From NCBI GenBank assembly GCA_041552055.1, contig JBFELO010000194.1, positions 1 through 7,654 of the forward strand: a DNA stretch of 7,654 nt. The letters run 5' to 3'. Origin of the DNA: JBFELO01 sp041552055 (GTDB taxonomy: Bacteria; Acidobacteriota; Thermoanaerobaculia; Thermoanaerobaculales; Sulfomarinibacteraceae). This document shows, in pieces, positions 1 through 5,651 of the stretch. The notes under the pieces are model-generated. The model was not told the DNA's origin, did not search any database, and saw nothing but the letters and a program-made list of their open reading frames with translations. The translations under genes and the position numbers were made by a program. The first letter of the stretch is position 1. Every line of letters begins with the position of its first letter.

Positions 1-3
1 CAA

Positions 4-30
4 GCGACGAGTGACGAGCGACCAGCGACA
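4..30. repeat. Short degenerate tandem repeat with 7-bp period
   Basis: Three full units and one partial one follow each other: GCGACGA (4-10), GTGACGA (11-17), GCGACCA (18-24) and GCGACA (25-30), giving a consensus of about GYGACSA. It lies in non-coding DNA near the window edge, so the array may continue to the left. The units are seen directly. I assign no function; it may be simple-sequence drift in an intergenic spacer. Confidence 0.55.
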
Positions 31-45
31 GCCGAGTGCGGGGCT

Positions 46-108
46 GGGCTTGAGGACATGGGAGCTTCTCCGGAGCTGATCCGTTCATGCCCCCACGCCC
101 TCAAGCCC
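46..108 (-). terminator. Long hairpin downstream of the aldehyde dehydrogenase gene (candidate terminator or 3' stabiliser)
   Basis: The arms 46-62 and 92-108 are inverted repeats. The outer ten base pairs are perfect (GGGCTTGAGG at 46-55, CCTCAAGCCC at 99-108), and the next seven contain two DNA mismatches (56/98 and 58/96). In RNA from the minus strand both mismatches become G-U pairs, giving a continuous 17-bp stem. In plus-strand RNA they would be A-C clashes. The 29-nt loop can form a small inner hairpin at about 63-77. The stem begins about 33 nt past the stop codon of the minus-strand aldehyde dehydrogenase gene, as expected for that transcript's 3' end. There is no U-tract after the stem, so an intrinsic terminator is not certain; high-GC bacteria often have terminators without one. 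Confidence 0.5.
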
Positions 109-141
109 TCACGCTCTGGGCGGGAGGTCGGCAGGGTCCGC

Positions 142-1563
142 TCACCGCTTCAGCACGAGCATGCGCTCCTCGGTCATCTCGCGGTAGGCGAAGAGCGGTC
201 CCTCGCGACCGACGCCGGAGCCCTTGACACCGCCGTACGGCATCGGGTCGGTACGCCACGTCGGCACATCGTTGTGGATGATGCCGCCGACCTCGATCGT
301 GGCCCACGCCTCCTGGACCTTGGATGTGTCGTTGGTGAACACGCCGGCCTGGAGACCGTAGCGGGAGAGGTTGACCATGTTGAGCGCCTGCGCGAAATCC
401 TCGTACGGATCGAGCACGGCCACCGGGCCGAAGATTTCGTCGGCCACGACCGGCCGGTCCGAAGGAACCTCCTCGAGCAGGGTCGGAGCGATCAGATTGC
501 CGGACCTGTCGCCGCCGGTCAGCATTCGCCCCCCCGATGTGACCCCGTCCGCGATCCACTCCTCGACCCGGTCCGCGTTGGCGGCGTCAATGACAGGACC
601 GCACACCACGCCGCGCTTGCTGGGGTCCCCGTGCCTGATCGCCGCGGTGGCACGGGTGAGGGCCTTGCGCATCGCCACGTAGACGTCCTCGTGTACCAGG
701 ATCCGCTGAACCGAGATGCACGACTGGCCGGCGTATCCGAACGCCGCGCCGGCGATCCGCCTCGCGATGCCCTCGAGGTCGGCGACGTCCGGCTCCACCA
801 CCACCGCGGCGTTGCCGCCCAGCTCGAGGGTGACTCGGGGCCGCCAGGCGAGCTGCTTGAGCTTCCAGCCGACCGCCATCGAGCCGGTGAAGGTGAGTAG
901 TGCGATGCGGTCATCCGACGCGAGTCGCTCGGCGTCGGCGGACGCGCTCGGCACCACCGAGAGCGCGCCGTGGAGTAGCCCGGCCTCATCGAGGATCCGC
1001 GCCAGCAAGAGGGCCGGGCTTGGTGTCTGGCTGGCCGGCTTGAGCACCACCGGGCAGCCCGCGGCAATAGCAGGCGCGAGCTTGTGTGCCACCAGGTTGA
1101 GCGGAAAGTTGAATGGCGTGATCGCGAGAACCGGCCCCACCGGGACGCGTCGAATCAGCGCCAATCGGCCGGCGCCCGATGGGTACCCGGTGAGGTCCTG
1201 GGCCACCATCTCGGGTTGACGGGCGATGCGAGACGCCTCGGTGAACGTGTCCAGACAGCGCTCGGCTTCAATCCGAGCGAGCACGATGGGTTTGGCCGCC
1301 TCCTCCGAGATTGCCTGGGCCAGCTCGCGGCGTCGGGAGCGGATCAGGCGGCAGGCGCGGTCAAGAATCGTCACGCGGTCAGAGGCCGTGAGCCCGGCCG
1401 TTTCCCCGGCCGTCTCGTCGGCGAGCCGAACGGCCGTCTCCAGCTGCGAGCGGCTGCCGCGCGCCACCATGGACACCGCCCGCCCGTCGAAGGGTGAGTG
1501 CACGGTGATCTGGTCGCTGCCATCTGTCCACTCACCGCCCAGATACATCTGCAGGTGGCGCAT
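142..1563 (-). CDS. NAD(P)-dependent aldehyde dehydrogenase (ALDH superfamily)
   Basis: A complete cytosolic aldehyde dehydrogenase of 473 residues, oxidising an aldehyde to the acid (or acyl) product with NAD(P)+. The catalytic set is intact: Asn152 in PFNFP, Lys175 in the LKPAS cofactor loop, the FTGS turn (225-228), general base Glu247 in LELGG, nucleophile Cys282 in GQSCIS and Glu376 in EIFGP. The GQSCIS-VQRI stretch and the PFNFPLNLVAHK region resemble the lactaldehyde (CofA), phosphonoacetaldehyde (PhnY) and GapN-like branches rather than betaine aldehyde dehydrogenases. The substrate cannot be read from sequence alone. The start is well supported by a GGGAGGTGAG Shine-Dalgarno just upstream. 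It is transcribed divergently from the DUF62 gene 59 bp away and is followed by a long hairpin, so it is probably monocistronic within this window. Confidence 0.93.
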   Translation of the reverse strand: MRHLQMYLGGEWTDGSDQITVHSPFDGRAVSMVARGSRSQLETAVRLADETAGETAGLTASDRVTILDRACRLIRSRRRELAQAISEEAAKPIVLARIEAERCLDTFTEASRIARQPEMVAQDLTGYPSGAGRLALIRRVPVGPVLAITPFNFPLNLVAHKLAPAIAAGCPVVLKPASQTPSPALLLARILDEAGLLHGALSVVPSASADAERLASDDRIALLTFTGSMAVGWKLKQLAWRPRVTLELGGNAAVVVEPDVADLEGIARRIAGAAFGYAGQSCISVQRILVHEDVYVAMRKALTRATAAIRHGDPSKRGVVCGPVIDAANADRVEEWIADGVTSGGRMLTGGDRSGNLIAPTLLEEVPSDRPVVADEIFGPVAVLDPYEDFAQALNMVNLSRYGLQAGVFTNDTSKVQEAWATIEVGGIIHNDVPTWRTDPMPYGGVKGSGVGREGPLFAYREMTEERMLVLKR

Positions 1564-1573
1564 CGCTCACCTC
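1564..1573 (-). promoter_or_regulatory. Strong Shine-Dalgarno of the aldehyde dehydrogenase gene
   Basis: Read on the minus strand, the bases just before the ATG at 1563 are GGGAGGTGAGCG, a near-perfect complement to the 16S rRNA 3' end. This fixes the start. Further upstream, TACCAT (minus strand, 1584-1589) matches the TANNNT -10 form and could give a short leader, but no convincing -35 accompanies it. Confidence 0.7.
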
Positions 1574-1610
1574 CCGATCGCCCATGGTAGCGCAGGCCCG
1601 AGACTCTGGG

Positions 1611-1616
1611 TATGGT
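1611..1616 (+). promoter_or_regulatory. Candidate -10 element for leaderless transcription of the DUF62 gene
   Basis: TATGGT fits the TANNNT -10 consensus and lies exactly 6 nt before the ATG at 1623, the spacing expected when transcription starts at or next to the A of the start codon. No Shine-Dalgarno is visible ahead of this ATG, although the divergent gene has a strong one. That supports leaderless translation, which is common in actinobacteria. No recognisable -35 is seen around 1588-1593. The site is a prediction from spacing and motif only. Confidence 0.4.
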
Positions 1617-1622
1617 GGTGCC

Positions 1623-2384
1623 ATGCGGCCCGTTGCGCTGCTCACGGACTTCGGTCTCGGTGACCACTATGTCGGTGTCCTGCACGCCGTACTCGAGGGA
1701 GGCGCGCCGGGGCTGACGAGGATCGACCTCGGCCACGGCATCGCCCCTGGCGACGTGTGGCAGGCCAGCTTCATGTTGCGCTGCGCGTGGCCCTACCTGC
1801 CGGCTCGAGCCGTGGTGCTGGCGGTGGTGGATCCAGGCGTCGGAACCGAGCGACGAGCGGTGGCCGTGCAGGTTGGCAACCGGGTGCTGGTCGCGCCCGA
1901 TAACGGGCTCGCCGATGCGGTGGGCCCTCCGGACGCCGCGGTGTCCCTCGACTGGCGGCGAATGGGGGTGCCGGAGCCCTCGCGGACTTTCCACGGACGC
2001 GACCTGTTCGCGCCCGCGGCCGCGCAGCTCGCGCGGGGCGACGCGCTGGAGGCCCTGGGACGCCCGTTGTCGCTCGGTGGCCTCAAACCGTGCCCACTGC
2101 CCTCCCCGGAACGGCGCGGCGACGGTTGGCTGATGACGATCCTGCACGTGGACCGGTTCGGCAATCTGGTGACGAACCTGGCGGAGAAGGACTTCGCAGC
2201 GACCAGCATGAGGTTCGCCCCCGACCGAGTTGTGCGAAGGGTCGCCACGTTTGACGATGGGGACGACGACGAGGTGGTTCTGTTGCCGGGGTCGAGCGGT
2301 CTACTCGAACTCGTCGTCAACGGAGGATCTGCTGCGGATGCGACCGGTCTCGGTCGCGGCGACGTGATCGAAGTGGGGGAGTGA
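1623..2384 (+). CDS. SAM hydroxide adenosyltransferase (DUF62 / SAM chlorinase-fluorinase superfamily)
   Basis: Predicted 253-residue enzyme that hydrolyses S-adenosylmethionine to adenosine and L-methionine, using activated water where fluorinase and chlorinase use a halide. The N-terminus TDFGLGDHYVG is the family signature. The Asp-Arg-His triad that defines the hydroxide type is present at Asp70 (VVDPGVGT), Arg77 and His124 (FHGRD); the 7-residue Asp-to-Arg spacing matches the archaeal enzymes. The C-terminal domain carries DRFGNLVTNL (177-186). I chose the ATG at 1623 because the conserved domain starts right there. An upstream in-frame ATG at 1584 would add 13 residues and collide with the divergent promoter. 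A PLP enzyme gene follows after 7 bp and is probably co-transcribed. The physiological reason for SAM hydrolysis is unsettled in the family; control of SAM level is an inference. Confidence 0.92.
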   Translation: MRPVALLTDFGLGDHYVGVLHAVLEGGAPGLTRIDLGHGIAPGDVWQASFMLRCAWPYLPARAVVLAVVDPGVGTERRAVAVQVGNRVLVAPDNGLADAVGPPDAAVSLDWRRMGVPEPSRTFHGRDLFAPAAAQLARGDALEALGRPLSLGGLKPCPLPSPERRGDGWLMTILHVDRFGNLVTNLAEKDFAATSMRFAPDRVVRRVATFDDGDDDEVVLLPGSSGLLELVVNGGSAADATGLGRGDVIEVGE

Positions 2385-2391
2385 CTGCGAG

Positions 2392-3375
2392 GTGACGCCG
2401 TTGTCAGACGATCACATACAGCGGAGCGCCCCCGGGATCGAGGACGTGCGGGCGGCCGCACGGCGGATCGCGCCCTATGTGCACCGCACACCGGTGGCCA
2501 CGTGCACCGGCCTCGACCGGATTGCGGGGGCGCAGTTGTTCTTCAAGTGCGAAAACCTCCAGAAGGTGGGTGCGTTCAAGGCGCGCGGGGCCACCAATGC
2601 CGTGCTGTGCCTGGCCGACGCAGAGGCCGGGCGGGGAGTCGCGACCCACTCGTCCGGGAACCACGCCGCAGCGCTCGCCCGTGCGGCGGCTCTCCGCGGA
2701 GCTCCCGCGCACATCGTCATGCCCCGCACCGCTCCCGGCGTGAAGCGGGCGGCGGTGTCCGGCTACGGCGCCGAGATCACCGACTGCGAGCCCACGCTGG
2801 CCGCTCGAGAAAGCACCCTGGCCGAGCTGGTCGAGCGCACCGGGGCGACCTTCATTCATCCGTACGACGATCCGGTCGTGATCGCCGGCCAGGGTACGGC
2901 TGCCCTGGAGTTGCTCGAGGAGGTCCCCGAAATCGACGCCGTGATCGCCCCGATCGGCGGGGGCGGCCTGCTGAGCGGTACGGTGATCGCCGTCGAGGGG
3001 CGGTCACCGGACGTGGCGGTGTTCGGCGCCGAACCGCAGGGCGCGGACGATGCTTTCAGGTCACTACGGGATGGGGTCATCTACCCCTCGGTGTGTCCCG
3101 AGACCATCGCCGACGGTCTCTTGACGTCCCTCAGCGACCTCACCTTCGCGATCTTGCATGGCCATGTCGCGGGAATCCTGACGGTGTCGGAGGAGGGGAT
3201 CGTGGAGGCCATGCGACTCGTGTGGCAGCGGGCGAAGTTTGTGGTCGAGCCCTCGGGCGCCGTGCCGTTCGCGGCCGTCTTGGAGCACCGAGATCGCTTC
3301 CAGGACCGGCGCGTCGGCATCATCCTGTCAGGCGGCAACGTCGACCTCGATCGCCTCCCGTGGCTCGGTTCTTGA
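2392..3375 (+). CDS. PLP-dependent threonine/serine dehydratase or serine racemase family (fold type II)
   Basis: 327-residue enzyme of the IlvA/TdcB/serine racemase family, expected to deaminate L-threonine or L-serine (or a hydroxy-aspartate) or to racemise serine. PLP-binding Lys63 sits in GAFKARGA. SSGNHAAAL (87-95) contains Ser88, equivalent to the re-face serine of serine racemase. GGGGLLSG (189-196) binds the cofactor phosphate and SGGNVD (313-318) contacts the pyridine ring. GAEPQGADD (212-220) supplies Glu214 and Asp220 at the divalent-metal site typical of serine racemase and hydroxyaspartate dehydratases, and ETIADGL (237-243) is another family hallmark. There is no C-terminal ACT domain, so isoleucine feedback control as in biosynthetic IlvA is not expected. 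The start is GTG, with GGGGGAG at 2375-2381 as ribosome-binding site. The 7-bp gap to the DUF62 gene suggests an operon. Substrate remains open. Confidence 0.88.
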   Translation: MTPLSDDHIQRSAPGIEDVRAAARRIAPYVHRTPVATCTGLDRIAGAQLFFKCENLQKVGAFKARGATNAVLCLADAEAGRGVATHSSGNHAAALARAAALRGAPAHIVMPRTAPGVKRAAVSGYGAEITDCEPTLAARESTLAELVERTGATFIHPYDDPVVIAGQGTAALELLEEVPEIDAVIAPIGGGGLLSGTVIAVEGRSPDVAVFGAEPQGADDAFRSLRDGVIYPSVCPETIADGLLTSLSDLTFAILHGHVAGILTVSEEGIVEAMRLVWQRAKFVVEPSGAVPFAAVLEHRDRFQDRRVGIILSGGNVDLDRLPWLGS

Positions 3376-3434
3376 ACTACAAAGACACACAGCGACAAAG
3401 CCTCCACCCACCCGATCGTTGGATTCGCCACCCG

Positions 3435-3450
3435 GCACTGGCGCCAGTGC
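3435..3450. repeat. Perfect 16-bp palindrome GCACTGGCGCCAGTGC
   Basis: The sequence equals its own reverse complement over 16 bp and lies 60 nt past the stop of the PLP enzyme gene. As RNA it can form a 6-bp stem closed by a GCGC tetraloop, followed on the plus strand by a pyrimidine-rich run (about 3452-3466). That makes a weak terminator candidate. As DNA, the lack of a spacer between half-sites also suits a dimeric protein-binding site. Confidence 0.6.
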
Positions 3451-3460
3451 ATCCTACTTC

Positions 3461-3514
3461 TCTCTCAGGAAGGAAAGGAGGTGCACATCTGCCCTTGTCT
3501 CTCATTAAGGAAAG
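3461..3514. repeat. Imperfect direct repeat, two 17-bp copies
   Basis: TCTCTCAGGAAGGAAAG (3461-3477) recurs as TCTCTCATTAAGGAAAG (3498-3514). The copies differ at three positions and start 37 bp apart. The first copy runs straight into the AAAGGAGGTG sequence. Two copies are too few to call an array, and both are purine/pyrimidine-biased, so chance similarity cannot be excluded. Confidence 0.45.
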
Positions 3515-3571
3515 AACGATCAGATCGCACCAACAACGCAGACAACTCAGCCCTGAAAGCCCATCACACAA

Positions 3572-4339
3572 TCAGACAGGCATTTTCGCGACGACGAACA
3601 TCCGCCGGAACGGGAAGACCGTGCCGATCGAGAGAGCTGGGTAGGCTGCCGCGAGCCGCCCCGACAGTTCGTCCAGGAATTGTGCCTGCTGACGGCCATC
3701 GAGGAGCGCGAGCACCGGTCTCAGCGTCGTGCCCTGCAGCCAATCCAACACCGGGGTATCGCCCTGCAGGACGTGGTAGTAGATCACCTCCCAGGTGGTG
3801 ACAGTGAGCCCGCGCTCGGAGAGCCGCTCCACGTACCACTCGGGCCGCTCGACAGCGGCCCGCACGACGTCTCGCAGCAGATCTGCCCAATCTTCCATGG
3901 CCATGACATCGCGCACCGCCTCGTGCGACGGCTCGTCGAAGTTGTTCGGCACCTGGAAAGCGAGCCAGCCGCCCCTGGCCAGCTGCGGCGCCAGATGTTC
4001 GAGCAGCGCGACGTGATCTGGAATCCACTGGAAACAGGCGTTCGAGATGATGACGTCGAGCGGACCCGGAGCCTGCCACCGGGAGACGTCGGCTCGCTCG
4101 AAGCGGAGTCGATCGATAACGGCTCGTCGGCGGGCGTGGTCGATCATCTCGTCCGACTCGTCGATGCCCCAGATGACCGCGTGGGGCCAGCGCGCCAACA
4201 GGGTGGCCGTCAGTCCGCCCGGTCCGCAGCCGAAATCGGCGACCGTGCGCGGATGGGGATGCTCGACTGCGGCCACCAGGTCGAAGAACGGTCGCGCCCG
4301 TTCGGTCTCGAACCGGAGGTACTGCTCTGCGTCCCACAT
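3572..4339 (-). CDS. tam: Trans-aconitate 2-methyltransferase-like SAM-dependent methyltransferase
   Basis: 255-residue cytosolic class I methyltransferase. Family members methyl-esterify trans-aconitate, the inhibitory by-product of the TCA intermediate cis-aconitate, using SAM. The N-terminus MWDAEQYLRF with downstream RPFFDL, and the NACFQW (100-105) and VPNNFDEPSH (130-139) blocks, are characteristic of Tam. SAM-binding motif I is VADFGCGPGGLT (33-44), Asp60 ends beta-2 as the ribose ligand, and ADV (83-85) lies at the adenine site. Length agrees with the E. coli-type enzyme. An in-frame ATG at 4390 would add 17 residues with no family resemblance; the ATG at 4339 puts the conserved MWD at the start. 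Catalysing the exact reaction is inferred from these motifs. The gene is divergent from the Mrp operon and convergent with the PLP enzyme gene. Confidence 0.87.
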   Translation of the reverse strand: MWDAEQYLRFETERARPFFDLVAAVEHPHPRTVADFGCGPGGLTATLLARWPHAVIWGIDESDEMIDHARRRAVIDRLRFERADVSRWQAPGPLDVIISNACFQWIPDHVALLEHLAPQLARGGWLAFQVPNNFDEPSHEAVRDVMAMEDWADLLRDVVRAAVERPEWYVERLSERGLTVTTWEVIYYHVLQGDTPVLDWLQGTTLRPVLALLDGRQQAQFLDELSGRLAAAYPALSIGTVFPFRRMFVVAKMPV

Positions 4340-4348
4340 GGGCTCTTG

Positions 4349-4354
4349 AGTATG
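4349..4354 (-). promoter_or_regulatory. Possible -10 element for the trans-aconitate methyltransferase gene
   Basis: Read on the minus strand, CATACT ends 9 nt before the ATG at 4339. It shares four of six bases with TATAAT, including the key A and final T. Transcription would then begin almost at the start codon. The intervening AAGAG could instead act as a weak ribosome-binding site on a longer transcript, so this is only a suggestion. Confidence 0.25.
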
Positions 4355-4427
4355 GCACGGGCGATGCGTGGGCGCGAGCGAGGCACGCACTCCACAATCG
4401 AAGTCAGAAGAATTTGAACGGATGCGG

Positions 4428-4433
4428 TATCAT
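4428..4433 (+). promoter_or_regulatory. Possible -10 element upstream of the Mrp operon
   Basis: TATCAT matches the TANNNT form in the 192-bp region between the divergent methyltransferase gene and mrpE. No good -35 is found 16-18 bp upstream. Initiation about 7-10 nt downstream would fall at or just before the ATG at 4443, which opens a short frame running into the mrpE start. It is the best -10-like sequence I can see ahead of this operon. Confidence 0.3.
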
Positions 4434-4442
4434 CGCGCGCTG

Positions 4443-4535
4443 ATGATCGTGAACAAGGGACGGACCGCCGGTGACAGGTCGCCATCGATCGGCCCCCGAC
4501 CGGAACCGCACCTCTCACGGGGGGTGAGACGGTGA
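4443..4535 (+). CDS. Putative 30-codon leader ORF overlapping the mrpE start
   Basis: An open frame beginning MIVNKGR and ending in a basic GVRR encodes 30 residues, and its TGA overlaps the GTG start of mrpE in a GTGA junction (4532-4535). This is the same coupling geometry used between other genes of the operon. A longer version starts at the in-frame ATG 4422 (37 residues). Neither start has a good Shine-Dalgarno, but the ATG at 4443 lies where a transcript from the TATCAT element would begin, so leaderless translation is conceivable. The peptide is polar, Arg/Pro-rich and resembles no family I know. In GC-rich DNA a frame this short is easily accidental, so I rate it low. Confidence 0.2.
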   Translation: MIVNKGRTAGDRSPSIGPRPEPHLSRGVRR

Positions 4536-5014
4536 GATCCGCGGTGGCTCTCTTCGTCATTCTGATGGTCTTGTGGCTGTTGTTGTCGGGTCACTACACG
4601 TCGATGCTGATTGGATTCGGCGTGGCCTCATGTCTGCTGGTTGTGTGGCTGGCTTGGCGCATGCGAATCGTCGACCCAGAGGGTGTTCCAGTGCATCAGA
4701 TGCCCCGGGCGTTCTTCTACGTGCCATGGCTCGTCAAAGAGGTGTTCCTGGCCAACGTGGACGTGGCCAGGCGCATCCTGAAGCCAGGCAAGCCGAATAT
4801 CAGCCCTGAATTGTTTGACGTCGAAACCACCCAGAGGAGTGACCTGGGTCGCGTGCTGTACGCCAACTCCATCACTCTGACACCCGGGACCGTGTCGATT
4901 CTTGTCTACGGTCGCAAGATCACTGTGCACGCGATAGCCGAGGAGGTGGCTGACGGGTTGCGCGAGGGCGAGATGGACCGACGTGTGACACGGTTCGAGG
5001 GCCTCGACCGATGA
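4532..5014 (+). CDS. mrpE: Na+/H+ antiporter subunit E (MrpE/MnhE; MbhA-like)
   Basis: 160-residue integral membrane subunit of a multi-subunit cation/proton antiporter. Two hydrophobic helices occupy about residues 5-20 and 22-42, and a third membrane-associated stretch follows (about 58-76, RAFFYVPWLVKEVFLANVDV). The soluble C-terminal domain carries the family hallmark YANSITLTPGTVSI (110-123). Length is normal for MrpE. The start is GTG, preceded by a G-rich GGGGGGTGAG (4519-4528). It is the first recognisable gene of the operon, and its stop overlaps the mrpF start by 4 bp (ATGA). In the complex MrpE is thought to help assembly and interact with F and G. The family assignment is firm; the transported ion (Na+, K+ or other) cannot be read from this subunit. 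Confidence 0.93.
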   Translation: MRSAVALFVILMVLWLLLSGHYTSMLIGFGVASCLLVVWLAWRMRIVDPEGVPVHQMPRAFFYVPWLVKEVFLANVDVARRILKPGKPNISPELFDVETTQRSDLGRVLYANSITLTPGTVSILVYGRKITVHAIAEEVADGLREGEMDRRVTRFEGLDR

Positions 5015-5304
5015 TCAGCATGTTTGGGGTGGCCACCGCTGCACTGCTGGTGTGTATGGCCATGACTCTGGTGCGGGCTATCTCCGGTCCCACCGTGTTC
5101 GACCGGGTATTGGCCGTCAACAGCTTCGGCACCAAGACCGTGCTGCTGATTGCGGTCTATGGCTTCCTGAGTGGTCGGCCCGACTTCCTCGACCTCGCCC
5201 TGGTCTACGCGCTGATGAACTTCATCGGGACCATCGCGGTCATGAAGTTCACCCGCTTCGGTGACCTCGCGGGGATGGAGGACGAGTCGGAGGAGACGTA
5301 CTGA
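5011..5304 (+). CDS. mrpF: Na+/H+ antiporter subunit F (MrpF/MnhF; MbhB-like)
   Basis: 97-residue membrane protein with three predicted helices (about 4-22, 36-54 and 59-80). The family signature R-x-x-x-GPT-x-x-DR-x-x-A-x-N is present as RAISGPTVFDRVLAVN (22-37), including the conserved Asp31 between helices 1 and 2, and a second acidic residue, Asp61, starts helix 3. The last dozen residues are highly acidic and probably cytoplasmic. MrpF is one of the small subunits associated with the cation path in Mrp-type structures. The ATG lies inside the mrpE stop (ATGA), with GAGGG at 4997-5001 as ribosome-binding site, so translational coupling is likely. Confidence 0.94.
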   Translation: MISMFGVATAALLVCMAMTLVRAISGPTVFDRVLAVNSFGTKTVLLIAVYGFLSGRPDFLDLALVYALMNFIGTIAVMKFTRFGDLAGMEDESEETY

Positions 5305-5651
5305 TGGAGATGCCGGCCGCCGATGTGATCAGCTGGATATTCATCGTCTCCGGATCGTTGTTCGTCATCACCGGGGGGATCGGCCTCCTGCGTCTGCCCG
5401 ATTTCTACTCTCGGATCCACGCCGCAGGCATCACCGACACCATGGGCGCGTGGCTGATTCTCGCCGGTCTCATGTTCCAGTCGGGGTTGACCCTCAACAC
5501 GGCAAGGTTGGTCATTCTGCTGTTCTTCCTGGTGGCCACCAGTCCGCTCGCCAGCCACGCACTCGGCAAGGCGGCCTACCTGCGAGGCCTGGACCCCCTC
5601 CAGGGACGCGATCTTGTGGATCGAGGCGAGGTGGACGACCTCGATGATTAA
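5304..5651 (+). CDS. mrpG: Na+/H+ antiporter subunit G (MrpG/MnhG; MbhC-like)
   Basis: 115-residue membrane subunit with three hydrophobic segments (about 9-29, 47-60 and 66-85). Hallmarks are GLLRLPDFYSRIHAAGITDT (27-46) and the LVATSPLASHALGKAAY stretch (76-92), both strongly conserved in MrpG. The C-terminal tail after residue 100 is charged and acidic. The start overlaps the mrpF stop by one base (TGATG), with GGAGGAG just upstream. A second in-frame ATG two codons later could also serve, which would not change the protein materially. The stop overlaps the following gene by 8 bp. It works with E and F as the small-subunit module of the antiporter. Confidence 0.94.
   Translation: MEMPAADVISWIFIVSGSLFVITGGIGLLRLPDFYSRIHAAGITDTMGAWLILAGLMFQSGLTLNTARLVILLFFLVATSPLASHALGKAAYLRGLDPLQGRDLVDRGEVDDLDD

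Larger units (their letters stand above)
3376..3571. other. Convergent intergenic gap of lower GC content, no gene recognised
   Basis: This spacer lies between two convergent genes and is clearly richer in A/T than the flanking coding DNA. It contains the palindrome at 3435-3450, an imperfect direct repeat (3461-3477 and 3498-3514) and an isolated Shine-Dalgarno-like AAAGGAGGTG at 3474-3483 with no ATG, or well-spaced GTG, behind it. Reading frames cross it on both strands, but none has a credible start or family-like sequence. It may simply be a spacer holding both genes' terminators. Confidence 0.5.

Noticed and set aside
58..900. Plus-strand open frame of 280 codons
   Set aside because: It lies antisense to the aldehyde dehydrogenase gene, is Arg/His/Gly-rich with no family motif, and arises from GC-rich third positions.
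1623..2384. Fluorinase or chlorinase
   Set aside because: The Asp70-Arg77-His124 triad marks the water-using hydroxide branch rather than the halogenating enzymes.
3474..3492. Possible start of a small plus-strand gene after AAAGGAGGTG
   Set aside because: The Shine-Dalgarno match is excellent, but no ATG, nor a GTG at usable spacing, follows. Only a CTG (3489) or TTG (3496) start is available, and the frame runs antisense into the methyltransferase coding region.
3377..3571. Minus-strand 64-codon frame directly after the methyltransferase stop
   Set aside because: It needs a TTG start with no ribosome-binding site, and its Cys/Trp-rich sequence resembles nothing; it reads through the palindrome and repeats.
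3376..3571. Riboswitch or structured regulatory RNA in the convergent spacer
   Set aside because: It does not precede a gene on either strand, and I recognise no conserved riboswitch core.
2502..3644. Plus-strand open frame of 380 codons overlapping the PLP enzyme gene and the convergent spacer
   Set aside because: It is the +2 shadow of the PLP enzyme gene, extremely rich in Arg and Gly, has no domain, and its tail is antisense to the methyltransferase.
3564..4397. Minus-strand open frame of 277 codons in another frame of the methyltransferase gene
   Set aside because: Composition is Arg/Ala/Gly-rich and motif-free, while the frame at 3572-4339 carries a full set of methyltransferase motifs.
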